From an uncultured Fibrobacter sp. (lineage in GTDB: Bacteria > Fibrobacterota > Fibrobacteria > Fibrobacterales > Fibrobacteraceae), in NCBI GenBank assembly GCA_937891805.1, contig CALATK010000250.1, positions 1 to 12,339 of the forward strand: DNA of 12,339 nt, in the 5' to 3' direction. Shown here piece by piece: positions 4,835 to 11,795 of this stretch (its first letter is position 1; every line of letters begins with the position of its first letter). A model generated the notes under the pieces. The model was not told where the DNA came from and did not search any database. It saw only the letters and a program-made list of their open reading frames with translations. Both the position numbers and the translations under genes were made by a program.

Positions 4835-7123
4835 ATGAACAAGCTCCTAAAATTATCCCTTTCCACCGCCTGCATTTTTGCGGCCTGCGGAGACAGCGAC
4901 AAGGATTCCGGCGTAGCCGGCGGTTCTGTCGAGGACGGTGAAATCATTGCCGAAGAAATCGTCACCATCGAGAACAAGACGATTTCCGGCGTGTCCCAGA
5001 AGGGTCCCTTCGTAGAAGGGGCCAGCGTGACCGTGCAGGAACTGGAGGGCAAGACCCTCGCCCAGACCGGCCGCAGTTACGAAGGCAAGATCAAGGGCGA
5101 CCGCGGGGAATTCTCCGTCGATGTGATCAACCTGGAATCCCAATTCGCCCTGCTGAAGGCCAACGGATTCTACCTCAACGAAGTGACCGGCAAGGAATCC
5201 GAATCCCAGGTGACGCTTTACGCCTTTACAGACCTGAGCAACCGCAGCCAGGTGAACGTGAACCTGCTCACCCACCTGGAGCACGAGCGTTCCCTCTACC
5301 TGCTGAAGAACAACGACCTCACCGTCAAGAATGCGAAGGAACAGGCCGAAAATGAAATTCTCGCCTCCTTCGGAATCCAGGGCGATTTCGGAAATTCCGA
5401 AGACATGAACATCTTCGGCACGAGCGACGGAAGCGCAGCTCTGCTTGCCATAAGCACCTTGATGCAAAGCGACCTGAAGGAAGGGGCCTTCAGCAAGAGA
5501 TTGGCGGACTATGCCAGCGATATCGAGGCCGACGGCGTGTGGGACAACGAAAAGGTTCAGACCGCCATCGCCGACTGGGCCGCAAAAACCAGCCTGAAGG
5601 GAGGTCTTGCTGGTATCCGCAAGAACATCGAGGATTGGGAACTCTCCGACAAGGTTCCCGCATTCGAAAAGTACGTGAACAACTTCTGGTGGGAAAACTT
5701 CAAGCTGGGCACCTGCAACAGCAAGCGTGAAGGCGAAGTCAAGAAGAACGGCAATTCTTCTAGCGCCCTGAAGGACATGAAGTTCATCTGCCTTGACGGC
5801 GCCTGGATGAAAGCCACCGACTTCTCGAAGGACACCCACAGCTGGAAAGCCGGAAAAGAAGGGGAATCCCGCTATGGCGACTCCGTCACCACCAACTGCT
5901 ACGTGTTTGAAGAAGGCGCGTGGCGTGACGCCAACGATTCCGACTGTAGCCTGGAACTGGACGGTTGTACCGATGCCAAGGAAGGGACCGTCGGAAAGGG
6001 GAGCGACAAGAGTTGGTACATTTGCAAGGACAACAGCTGGGAAGAAGCCTCCACCATGGAGAAAGACACCTACGGCTGGAAAGACGCCACCGAAGGCGAC
6101 ATCAAGAAAGGCGACGTGACGGACACCGTCTATGTGTTCAACGGCAAGAAATGGAATGTCGCAGATGAAATTGAATCCGTGCTGGGCGGTTGCGTGAAGG
6201 CTACGGCAGATTCTGTAGGTAAGGTTAAAAACACCTGGTATATCTGCAAGGACGGCGAATGGACCGAGGCCAAGCAAATCGAATACGACACCTACGGCTG
6301 GGAAGCGGGCGAAGACGGCGACGCCAAACAAGGCGATGTTTACAGCAGCGTCTGCTACGTGTACGACGGTGACGCCTGGCGCCAAGGCGACTACAATGAT
6401 TGCAATCTGGGCATGGGCGGCTGCACGAAGGCCCGCCTGCGCGAAGAGAGCGAAGCCAATAACGGCGAAAAGTACATCTGCACCGACATTTCCGGGGCTG
6501 GCACCTACAGCTGGAAAATCAAGTACACCCCCGCTGGAACTTGTGCACCCAACAAAACCAACATTTACAAGGGAGAGACGGTAAACTGGGTGTTCACGCC
6601 GGTTTCGCCCAGTGGTAGCTCTGTAACCGAAATGATGGAATATCAGAATTTTATTAAAAATTCCACTTGCGACTGGACGTTGAATGGCGCCGCCCCGGCA
6701 TCTTCTAGCGGCAAGTGCGGTTCCGACGGAAAGACAGTGACTGCAACATACTCAACCACCGGGACCTTCTCCGCCTCCGTCAAACTGGGAGAAAAGACCA
6801 TCAACTGCGGAAGCGTGCAGGTGACTGGCGCTCCGCTGACAGGGTGCTCCTGCGAAGCCAGCGAAACCACCCCGGATGTTGGCAATGGTGATGTAGCCGT
6901 CACCTGGACCGTAAGCGGGTGCCACGCCCTTGCAGACATTTCATCTTACGAATGGACAGGAGTCACAAGCACCACCAGCAGTGCAACAAAGACTTTCACC
7001 GAAAAGGGACAGACCGCAAGCCCCACAGTCAAGGTTACCACCGCAGAAAACACTTCGGTAACCTTGACCTGCCCTGCGGTAAGCTCGGTGAATAGCAATG
7101 CTCCGGAATACGTAGACCCTTAA
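4835..7123 (+). CDS. Large surface lipoprotein with tandem Trp/Cys-rich repeats and Ig/PKD-like domains
   Basis: This 762-residue protein has a lipoprotein signal (MNKLLKLSLSTACIFAAC; Cys-18 lipidated). A strong AAAGGAGG lies 5 nt before the ATG. Residues about 50-150 (ISGVSQKGPFVEGASVTV...) look like a carboxypeptidase-regulatory-type beta sandwich, followed by a helical stretch to about 285. Residues 291-375, 376-450 and 451-527 are three tandem repeats, with a partial fourth at 528-560. Each has the pattern GC-x-K-A...W-Y-I-C-K-D-x-x-W, then D-T-Y-G-W, then G-D, then Y-V-F/Y-x-G-x-x-W. Residues about 564-667 and 668-755 are Cys-containing Ig/PKD-like domains. I infer a cell-surface binding or adhesive role; no catalytic motif is visible. 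It is cotranscribed with the TIGR02147 regulator and ends at a terminator. No exact family can be named. Confidence 0.88.
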   Translation: MNKLLKLSLSTACIFAACGDSDKDSGVAGGSVEDGEIIAEEIVTIENKTISGVSQKGPFVEGASVTVQELEGKTLAQTGRSYEGKIKGDRGEFSVDVINLESQFALLKANGFYLNEVTGKESESQVTLYAFTDLSNRSQVNVNLLTHLEHERSLYLLKNNDLTVKNAKEQAENEILASFGIQGDFGNSEDMNIFGTSDGSAALLAISTLMQSDLKEGAFSKRLADYASDIEADGVWDNEKVQTAIADWAAKTSLKGGLAGIRKNIEDWELSDKVPAFEKYVNNFWWENFKLGTCNSKREGEVKKNGNSSSALKDMKFICLDGAWMKATDFSKDTHSWKAGKEGESRYGDSVTTNCYVFEEGAWRDANDSDCSLELDGCTDAKEGTVGKGSDKSWYICKDNSWEEASTMEKDTYGWKDATEGDIKKGDVTDTVYVFNGKKWNVADEIESVLGGCVKATADSVGKVKNTWYICKDGEWTEAKQIEYDTYGWEAGEDGDAKQGDVYSSVCYVYDGDAWRQGDYNDCNLGMGGCTKARLREESEANNGEKYICTDISGAGTYSWKIKYTPAGTCAPNKTNIYKGETVNWVFTPVSPSGSSVTEMMEYQNFIKNSTCDWTLNGAAPASSSGKCGSDGKTVTATYSTTGTFSASVKLGEKTINCGSVQVTGAPLTGCSCEASETTPDVGNGDVAVTWTVSGCHALADISSYEWTGVTSTTSSATKTFTEKGQTASPTVKVTTAENTSVTLTCPAVSSVNSNAPEYVDP
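5705..6520 (+). repeat. Intragenic tandem repeats of about 225-255 bp
   Basis: The DNA encodes repeats beginning at LGTC (5705), DGCT (5960), GGCV (6185) and GGCT (6416), the last partial. The second and third are closest: they share WYICKD, DTYGW and YVF/YVY-type blocks in the same order. The first is longer and more diverged. Repeat-number variation between strains would be plausible. Confidence 0.8.
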
Positions 7124-7147
7124 GATAACGACCAAGTAACTCAATGG

Positions 7148-7172
7148 GGCGGACGCAAGTCCGCCTTTTTTT
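7148..7172 (+). terminator. Intrinsic terminator of the TIGR02147-lipoprotein operon
   Basis: GGCGGAC and GTCCGCC (7148-7154 and 7159-7165) form a perfect 7-bp stem closed by the GNRA tetraloop GCAA, followed by seven T. It lies 24 bp after the lipoprotein stop codon. Confidence 0.93.
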
Positions 7173-7206
7173 CATTCATTTAATTTTCTAGATTTGCGTT
7201 CCGAAG

Positions 7207-7243
7207 TCCTAGCTCCTAACCCCTAAATCTTAGCCCCTACCCC
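7207..7243 (+). repeat. Degenerate CCTAAC-type tandem repeat before the methyltransferase start
   Basis: The 5' flank reads as a run of short imperfect units (CCTAGCTCCTAACCCCTAAA, then CTTAGCCCCTACCCC) right up to the ATG at 7244. It contains no purine-rich ribosome-binding site, which is odd for the only plausible start region of the gene downstream. Confidence 0.55.
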
Positions 7244-8404
7244 ATGCTATTCGAACAAGCCATTGCCCACCAGATTCCGAACTACACCCGCGAAGCCGAT
7301 TCCCTCCGCGGGGAATCCCTTGCCATGCTGGACTACAAGGACGAGCTCCGCGTCAAGGATGCCGCCATCCGGGAATTCTGGGACGTGAACCGCCTGGCCG
7401 GCAACCCCCAGAAGTTGGTGGCCAGCCCCATGCCCCGCGGCTACCGTACCACCAGCAAGAGACGCGTGCACATGGAACCGGGCAACCTGCAGTTCGACCG
7501 TCAGGATTCCCTGCTGGAGCCCGACGAACACAACCGTATCTACGACTTTCTGTTTGAAAAGTTGATTACGCCGGCCTACAAGCCCCTGGCCTACGCCCTG
7601 AACTGGATTATCATTCGCGGCACCTACCAGTACCGGGTGGTGATTTTCAACATCAAGAAGGTTGACGCCAGCATCGTGCGCAAGCTGAAGCTGATTGCCG
7701 ACGCCCTGCAAAAATCGCCTTTCCACGTGACGGCGGCACACGCCTACGTAGATACCACCGAATCGGATTACTACCTGGAATCCAAGCGCCCCACCGAAGG
7801 CCTGAACTTCAAGCAGCTTTATGGCCCGCGGGAACTTTCGCTCCCTCTCGGCAAGTTCAGCCTCCGCTACCCCGTAACCGGTTTCAGCCAGATTAACGAA
7901 AGCCAGATTCACAACCTGATCAAGGCGGCGAGCCGCCTGCTCAGCCTCGGTAAAGAAGACCACTTTCTGGACCTGTACTGCGGTTACGGCCTGTTCAGTT
8001 TTGCCCTGGGCGAAGCCGCCAAGGATGTTCTGGGCGTGGAATGGGAAGGCCCATCCATCGACTGCGCGAAGGCCTCGGCCAGGCACCTCAAAAAATCTTA
8101 CCGCTTTATCGCCGGAAAGATTGACGAAGAGTTCGTGCAGACAAGGCTTCCGCGACCCGTGCCGAACGAGCCCGAAAAAATCCTGCTGGACCCGCCCCGA
8201 AAGGGCTGCGAACCCGGCGTGATTCACGCCCTTGCCATGCGAAAGCCAATACGCATCGCCCACGTGTTCTGCGGCACCGACGAGATTCCCGCCTCCCTGA
8301 AGGAATGGGAACGCTACGGCTACCGCGTGCGCGAAGTGCAGCCGCTCGACCTGTTCCCCGGAACGCCGCACCTGGAAACCATCGTAATGCTGGAGAGGAA
8401 ATGA
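7244..8404 (+). CDS. TrmA/RlmD-like RNA (uracil-5-)-methyltransferase
   Basis: This 386-residue class I SAM enzyme has the m5U methyltransferase motifs in order: FSQIN (Q216), DLYCGYG at 243-249 (SAM-binding motif I), LLDPPRKGC at 315-322, a Cys in HVFCGT (C343, in the place of the nucleophile of VSCNP) and HLETIVML (E378, the general base). It should transfer a methyl group from SAM to C5 of a uridine in tRNA or rRNA; the target cannot be told from sequence. It lacks the N-terminal TRAM domain and the Cys cluster for an Fe-S centre seen in RlmD, so it is nearer TrmA in layout, with a divergent N-terminal half. ATG 7244 lacks a Shine-Dalgarno sequence. It follows a terminator and is probably monocistronic. 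The stop codon is part of the TGACGC-GAA-GCGTCA hairpin at 8402-8416. Confidence 0.9.
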   Translation: MLFEQAIAHQIPNYTREADSLRGESLAMLDYKDELRVKDAAIREFWDVNRLAGNPQKLVASPMPRGYRTTSKRRVHMEPGNLQFDRQDSLLEPDEHNRIYDFLFEKLITPAYKPLAYALNWIIIRGTYQYRVVIFNIKKVDASIVRKLKLIADALQKSPFHVTAAHAYVDTTESDYYLESKRPTEGLNFKQLYGPRELSLPLGKFSLRYPVTGFSQINESQIHNLIKAASRLLSLGKEDHFLDLYCGYGLFSFALGEAAKDVLGVEWEGPSIDCAKASARHLKKSYRFIAGKIDEEFVQTRLPRPVPNEPEKILLDPPRKGCEPGVIHALAMRKPIRIAHVFCGTDEIPASLKEWERYGYRVREVQPLDLFPGTPHLETIVMLERK

Positions 8405-8521
8405 CGCGAAGCGTCATCCTGAGGAGAGCAACATCGAAGAATCCTGACCCGAAGGCTTTGCCACGACGCTAGCAAAAAAAATCCTGGATTCTTCGCGACC
8501 TTGCGGCCGCTCAGAATGACG
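8402..8521. repeat. Imperfect inverted-repeat element of about 110-120 bp
   Basis: The ends CGTCATCCTGAG (8412-8423) and CTCAGAATGACG (8510-8521) are complementary at 11 of 12 positions. An inner pair, CGAAGAATCC (8435-8444) and GGATTCTTCG (8486-8495), is perfect. A smaller hairpin TGACGC-GAA-GCGTCA (8402-8416) overlaps the left end and includes the preceding stop codon. Elements of the GTCAT..CTGAG/GAAGAATCC type are scattered through many bacterial genomes. It has no coding capacity and resembles a non-autonomous intergenic repeat. Confidence 0.75.
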
Positions 8522-8537
8522 ACAAAACAAAGGAGTA

Positions 8538-8591
8538 ATGAAAAATGTGGGATGGGAAATTAAACACTACACATTTCACATTACACATTGA
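8538..8591 (+). CDS. Possible 17-residue leader peptide before the transporter
   Basis: AAAGGAG five bases after the inverted-repeat element precedes an ATG that opens MKNVGWEIKHYTFHITH, ending at a TGA 6 bp before the transporter ATG. The stop overlaps the GAGGA ribosome-binding site of the transporter, a layout suited to translational coupling. The second half is encoded by degenerate CACATT repeats (8563-8589), which may be the real reason for the open frame. Three of the last eight residues are His. Expression is unproven. Confidence 0.25.
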   Translation: MKNVGWEIKHYTFHITH

Positions 8592-8597
8592 GGAAGA

Positions 8598-9794
8598 ATG
8601 ATGCCCGCAGAAATATCGACAGCACAAAAGCCCGCGCTTTGGACCCGAAATTTCGTGACGGTGGCCGCCGCGAACTTTCTGCTGTTTTTCAGTTTTTACC
8701 AGCTGTTGCCGATTCTGCCCCTCTACATTATCGAGAAATTCCAGACCGACAACGCCACCGCAGGCTTTATCATATCCCTTTACACCATCGGTGCGCTGGC
8801 CTGCAGGCCCTTCGCCGGTTTTTTGGTGGATACCCTCAGCCGTAAGCCTCTGTACTTCTGGACGTTCTTCGCCTTTACCGCGTGCTTTCTGGGCTACAAG
8901 ACGGTGGCCTTCTTGCCCATCCTTGCCGCCGTGCGTTTTGCCCACGGGCTTTTCTTCGGAATTTCCAGCACGGCGAGCAACACCGTGGCCATCGACGCCC
9001 TACCCGCGAGCCGTCGCGGCGAAGGTATCGGCTACTTCGGCATCAGCGTGAACCTGGCGTTCGCCACAGGCCCCATGACCGGCATGTTCCTGTACGAGGC
9101 CTTCGGTGACACCATCGTGTTTATCATTTCCATCGCGTTGTGCGTCATCGGCCTTGTCCTGGTGCAGACTTTAAACGTTCCCCGCAAGGAGAAAAAGCCC
9201 CACGCGCCCCTTTCGCTGGACCGGTTTTTCTTGACCCGCGCCGTCCCGCAGTTTGCAAACTTTATCTTCGTGGGGTTCGCCTACGGGCCCGTGACCAACT
9301 ACATCGCACTCTACGCGAAGGAACTGGGCATCGGAGGTTCCGGCTGGTTCTACGCCCTGATTGCTGCAGGCCTTATTTTGAACCGAGTGATGACGGGGCG
9401 GCTCATCGACAAGGGTTACTTGATTCACCTGGTGGGTACGGGCATGACCCTGAACGTGGTGGCCTACTTTATCTTGGCCTTCAGCCACTCCCCCATCACC
9501 TTCTTTGTGGCGGCATTCCTGATTGGCACGAGCCTCGGACTCATCTTCCCCGGTTACCAGACCATGTGCGTGAACCTGGCACGCCACGACCAGCGGGGTA
9601 CCGCCAACAGCACCTACCTCTCCGGCTGGGATATCGGCATTGGGGCTGGCATTTTGGCGGGCGGCTCCATGGCGGGACATTTCGGCAACCACCAACCCGT
9701 ATTCTTGGCCTGCGCCGTGGCGCTGGTGATTGCGGATATTCTCTACTTCGCCTGGACTTCAAGGCACTACTTGAAGAACAAGTTGGAAGGGTAA
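8598..9794 (+). CDS. MFS transporter, substrate unknown
   Basis: The 398-residue protein has about 12 hydrophobic segments and the MFS motif A GFLVDTLSRK at 74-83, in the loop between helices 2 and 3. Helix 1 follows a short cytoplasmic N-terminus (FVTVAAANFLLFFSFYQLLPILPLYI), and a basic central loop (VPRKEKKPHAPLSLDRF) separates the two six-helix halves. A second motif-A-like segment, NRVMTGRLIDKG, lies in the second half. It should be an inner-membrane secondary transporter, proton-coupled uptake or efflux; no motif fixes the substrate. The start may be ATG 8598 or the next codon, 8601, which is better spaced from GAGGA. It converges on the NAD(P)-binding protein gene with an 18-bp gap and lies downstream of the inverted-repeat element. 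Confidence 0.9.
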   Translation: MMPAEISTAQKPALWTRNFVTVAAANFLLFFSFYQLLPILPLYIIEKFQTDNATAGFIISLYTIGALACRPFAGFLVDTLSRKPLYFWTFFAFTACFLGYKTVAFLPILAAVRFAHGLFFGISSTASNTVAIDALPASRRGEGIGYFGISVNLAFATGPMTGMFLYEAFGDTIVFIISIALCVIGLVLVQTLNVPRKEKKPHAPLSLDRFFLTRAVPQFANFIFVGFAYGPVTNYIALYAKELGIGGSGWFYALIAAGLILNRVMTGRLIDKGYLIHLVGTGMTLNVVAYFILAFSHSPITFFVAAFLIGTSLGLIFPGYQTMCVNLARHDQRGTANSTYLSGWDIGIGAGILAGGSMAGHFGNHQPVFLACAVALVIADILYFAWTSRHYLKNKLEG

Positions 9795-9812
9795 AATTTT
9801 TATCGGACGTCT

Positions 9813-10538
9813 TTAAAAAAGTTCGTCCACCTTCGTCAGGGCGAGGACGCGGTTGTAGATGATTCGCTTGCCCTTGACGCCGTCGGTTGCACAGATATGG
9901 TCCGTAGGCGGTTTCAAGAGGGATGCTACCAGATGGGCGGCTACGGTTTCGGCGTGAACCGGCCGCACGTAGGCCGGGATCCATTCCGGATGGGCCCCGA
10001 TGGTCTTTTGCAGAAGTTCTTCGCCAAAACGCCTGTCCTTGTGCTTGCCCAAAAGCAGGGAGGGACGCACCAGGGTAAGCGTCTCGAAATTCATCATAGT
10101 AAGGCCTTCTTCTAGCATGCCCTTGAGACGGTTGTAGAAGAAAGGCGAATGGCTGTCTGCCCCCTGGGCGCTGACGCACAGAAAATTCTTGACTCCTGCA
10201 CTTTTTGCAATGGCCGCCAGCGAAAGAGGAAGCCGAACATCCACTTTTTCTTGTGCAACTTTGCTGCCGGCCTGCTTTTTAGTTGTGCCGAGGCAGCATA
10301 TAACAGCATCGCAACCGAGAAATCCAGCCATAAGGACCTGACGGTAGGTTCCGCTCACTTGTTCAAAATCTACCGGTTCAAAGTGTATCTTGGAAACGCC
10401 CTTGGTTATTCCAAGAGCTTGTAAATCTGGCACGGTTCGCACCGGGCAATAGACATGCACTACCTGCGAAAGCCGTGCAAGCAGGCTCAAAACGTTTTTC
10501 CCCACCAGTCCGGTGGAACCCAGAAGAGCGACTTTCAT
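9813..10538 (-). CDS. NAD(P)-binding Rossmann-fold protein, TIP30/HTATIP2-like
   Basis: This 241-residue atypical short-chain dehydrogenase-type protein has the dinucleotide-binding loop GSTGLVG (7-13). CCLGTTKKQAGS (81-92), followed by VD, is the signature of the TIP30/HTATIP2-like branch. S123, Y135 and K139 (Y-N-R-L-K) give the SDR catalytic triad pattern, and VRPSLLLG (157-164) matches the conserved strand after it. It is probably a cytoplasmic NADPH-dependent oxidoreductase or epimerase-like protein; no substrate is known for bacterial members. The ATG is 9 bp downstream of the stop of the histidine-phosphatase gene, with only a weak GGCGGT before it. The pair is therefore likely cotranscribed and perhaps translationally coupled. 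Nothing is missing relative to family length. Confidence 0.88.
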   Translation of the reverse strand: MKVALLGSTGLVGKNVLSLLARLSQVVHVYCPVRTVPDLQALGITKGVSKIHFEPVDFEQVSGTYRQVLMAGFLGCDAVICCLGTTKKQAGSKVAQEKVDVRLPLSLAAIAKSAGVKNFLCVSAQGADSHSPFFYNRLKGMLEEGLTMMNFETLTLVRPSLLLGKHKDRRFGEELLQKTIGAHPEWIPAYVRPVHAETVAAHLVASLLKPPTDHICATDGVKGKRIIYNRVLALTKVDELF

Positions 10539-10547
10539 ACCGCCGTT

Positions 10548-11546
10548 TTATTCTTCAGTTGTCGGCGTATTAGCCGCCGGTCTCGTAGCGTTGGGATTCG
10601 TCTTGGACTGCATCATGAACCCGACATCTGTGCCCCGAACAGGATACAGTTCCACCTGATTATCTGCGTTGACCACTACGGCTATTCCAGACAGGTAATT
10701 CACCCAGCGCCTGGTTTTGTAGAAGTTCACATCGGCAGTCCTGTTACTTGCATAAACCACAAGAGGCTCTATGAGAAGATCATGTGTAACAAGAACGCTG
10801 ACACGTTTCCATTGGTTCATGTTGGCAACGACATTTTCCATGACAAACTGGCTTCCCCGTTCAAAAAGGTCATAAAAAAGAGGCGCTATCTCTTGAGCAT
10901 AGTAATCTTCTCCATAAGCATATACGGCTATTATTTTCCAACTTCCGCCAATCAAACTGGAAAAAGAATCCAGGCTATCCGAAGAAACTGTCAAGAAATA
11001 ACTTCCGTTCAGCAAGTCGGCCTGGGTTTCCGTGACACTACCAGTTTCACCGCGCCCCTTGGCGATATTATTACACGTTTCGCGAGTACGGATAAAGTCC
11101 GTAGAAGCATAATAGAACGACTCATCTCCACCTGCAAGTTTTTTTCCAAGATCAATCGCCTGCTGCACCCCTACTTCGGTCAAGGGAGATTCTTGCCCAA
11201 GGCCCGATTCACGTTCCGCATGGCGCAGCACGAAGGCTATCTTATAACTAGACGGAGCGGCCTTGTAGATATCGGCTACGTCGAAAAACCCATTGCTGTC
11301 GGCAACCACGGACAAGGACCTTTCCGTGGTAATAGTTGCAGATATCGCCGCTTCGCTTGTGGAAGATTGCTCGGTTCCTGCCCCGTCACCCGATTCTGTT
11401 CCCGAAGAAGATCCAGAAGTCTGTTCTGTATTCGGGCCTGCGGGAGATCCGCTTGAAGAATCGTCTCCGCAGGCAGTGGCCGAAATTAAAAATCCGGCGA
11501 TGCAGGCAGCACTTAAAAACTTGATTGTATTTTTGCTCCAGTCCAT
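10548..11546 (-). CDS. Histidine-phosphatase (phosphoglycerate-mutase fold) lipoprotein
   Basis: This 332-residue protein begins with a lipoprotein signal ending in the lipobox SATAC (Cys-26). A Ser/Gly/Thr-rich linker to about residue 68 is typical of surface lipoproteins in this lineage. The catalytic domain starts near residue 100: VLRHAERE gives the phospho-acceptor RH (R108-H109). LTEVGVQQA (122-130) is the following helix, STDFIRTRET gives the second Arg (R153), and VTHD gives the second catalytic His (H255). The family dephosphorylates small phosphoesters or phosphoproteins through a phosphohistidine intermediate. The substrate here is unknown and the enzyme should act outside the cytoplasm. 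The ATG is preceded by GAGGA. It is the first gene of a minus-strand pair with the NAD(P)-binding protein and is divergent from glgP. Confidence 0.88.
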   Translation of the reverse strand: MDWSKNTIKFLSAACIAGFLISATACGDDSSSGSPAGPNTEQTSGSSSGTESGDGAGTEQSSTSEAAISATITTERSLSVVADSNGFFDVADIYKAAPSSYKIAFVLRHAERESGLGQESPLTEVGVQQAIDLGKKLAGGDESFYYASTDFIRTRETCNNIAKGRGETGSVTETQADLLNGSYFLTVSSDSLDSFSSLIGGSWKIIAVYAYGEDYYAQEIAPLFYDLFERGSQFVMENVVANMNQWKRVSVLVTHDLLIEPLVVYASNRTADVNFYKTRRWVNYLSGIAVVVNADNQVELYPVRGTDVGFMMQSKTNPNATRPAANTPTTEE

Positions 11547-11588
11547 AATTTCCTCGCGTTTATTTTCCTTAATTTAATTTTTTCTTGC

Positions 11589-11654
11589 TTTTGCGGGAGG
11601 GCGTGAAGTGGCGCAGCCATTCGAAAGGGGCATGTGCCCCTTTTGAACGCAAAA
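11589..11654. repeat. Structured intergenic segment with nested hairpins
   Basis: An outer pair TTTTGCG (11589-11595) and CGCAAAA (11648-11654) encloses the small hairpin TGGC-GCA-GCCA (about 11609-11619) and a nearly perfect palindrome AAAGGGGCA-TG-TGCCCCTTT (11624-11643). Together they could form a three-way junction. It lies between divergent genes, where no terminator is needed. Confidence 0.55.
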
Positions 11655-11706
11655 AAGGCCGGTGAGCAGGGCGAACATTAGGGCTTTTTATAGCGCAAGG
11701 GCCCGA

Positions 11707-11719
11707 CCCGCGAAGCGGG
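11707..11719. repeat. CCCGC-GAA-GCGGG hairpin
   Basis: A perfect 5-bp GC stem with a GAA loop lies about 75 bp upstream of glgP. No T tract follows on either strand, so it is not an intrinsic terminator; it may belong to the glgP leader or be a dispersed palindrome. The loop and stem style match the TGACGC-GAA-GCGTCA hairpin at 8402-8416. Confidence 0.5.
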
Positions 11720-11795
11720 ACCCGCCCATATCCAGGCAAAGATTTCTAAATTTTCCCTCGTGAATTTTCAACCCTAAAACCATAGGCTTAATTTT

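Noticed and set aside
4853..6385. 510-codon open frame antisense to the repeat lipoprotein
   Set aside because: It is the mirror of a GC-biased coding frame; its product is low-complexity (runs of Val, Ala, Phe, Gly, His) with no motif. The sense strand has a signal peptide, ribosome-binding site, repeats and terminator.
7247..8371. 374-codon open frame antisense to the methyltransferase
   Set aside because: Same codon-bias mirror effect; the sense frame carries all m5U methyltransferase motifs.
10455..11456. 333-codon plus-strand frame over the phosphatase gene
   Set aside because: No recognisable domain, and it spans two minus-strand genes. The minus-strand product has a lipobox and a complete histidine-phosphatase catalytic set.
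11624..11643. Intrinsic terminator in the glgP upstream region
   Set aside because: The stem is good but is followed by only four T and then GAACGC, and both flanking genes point away from it.
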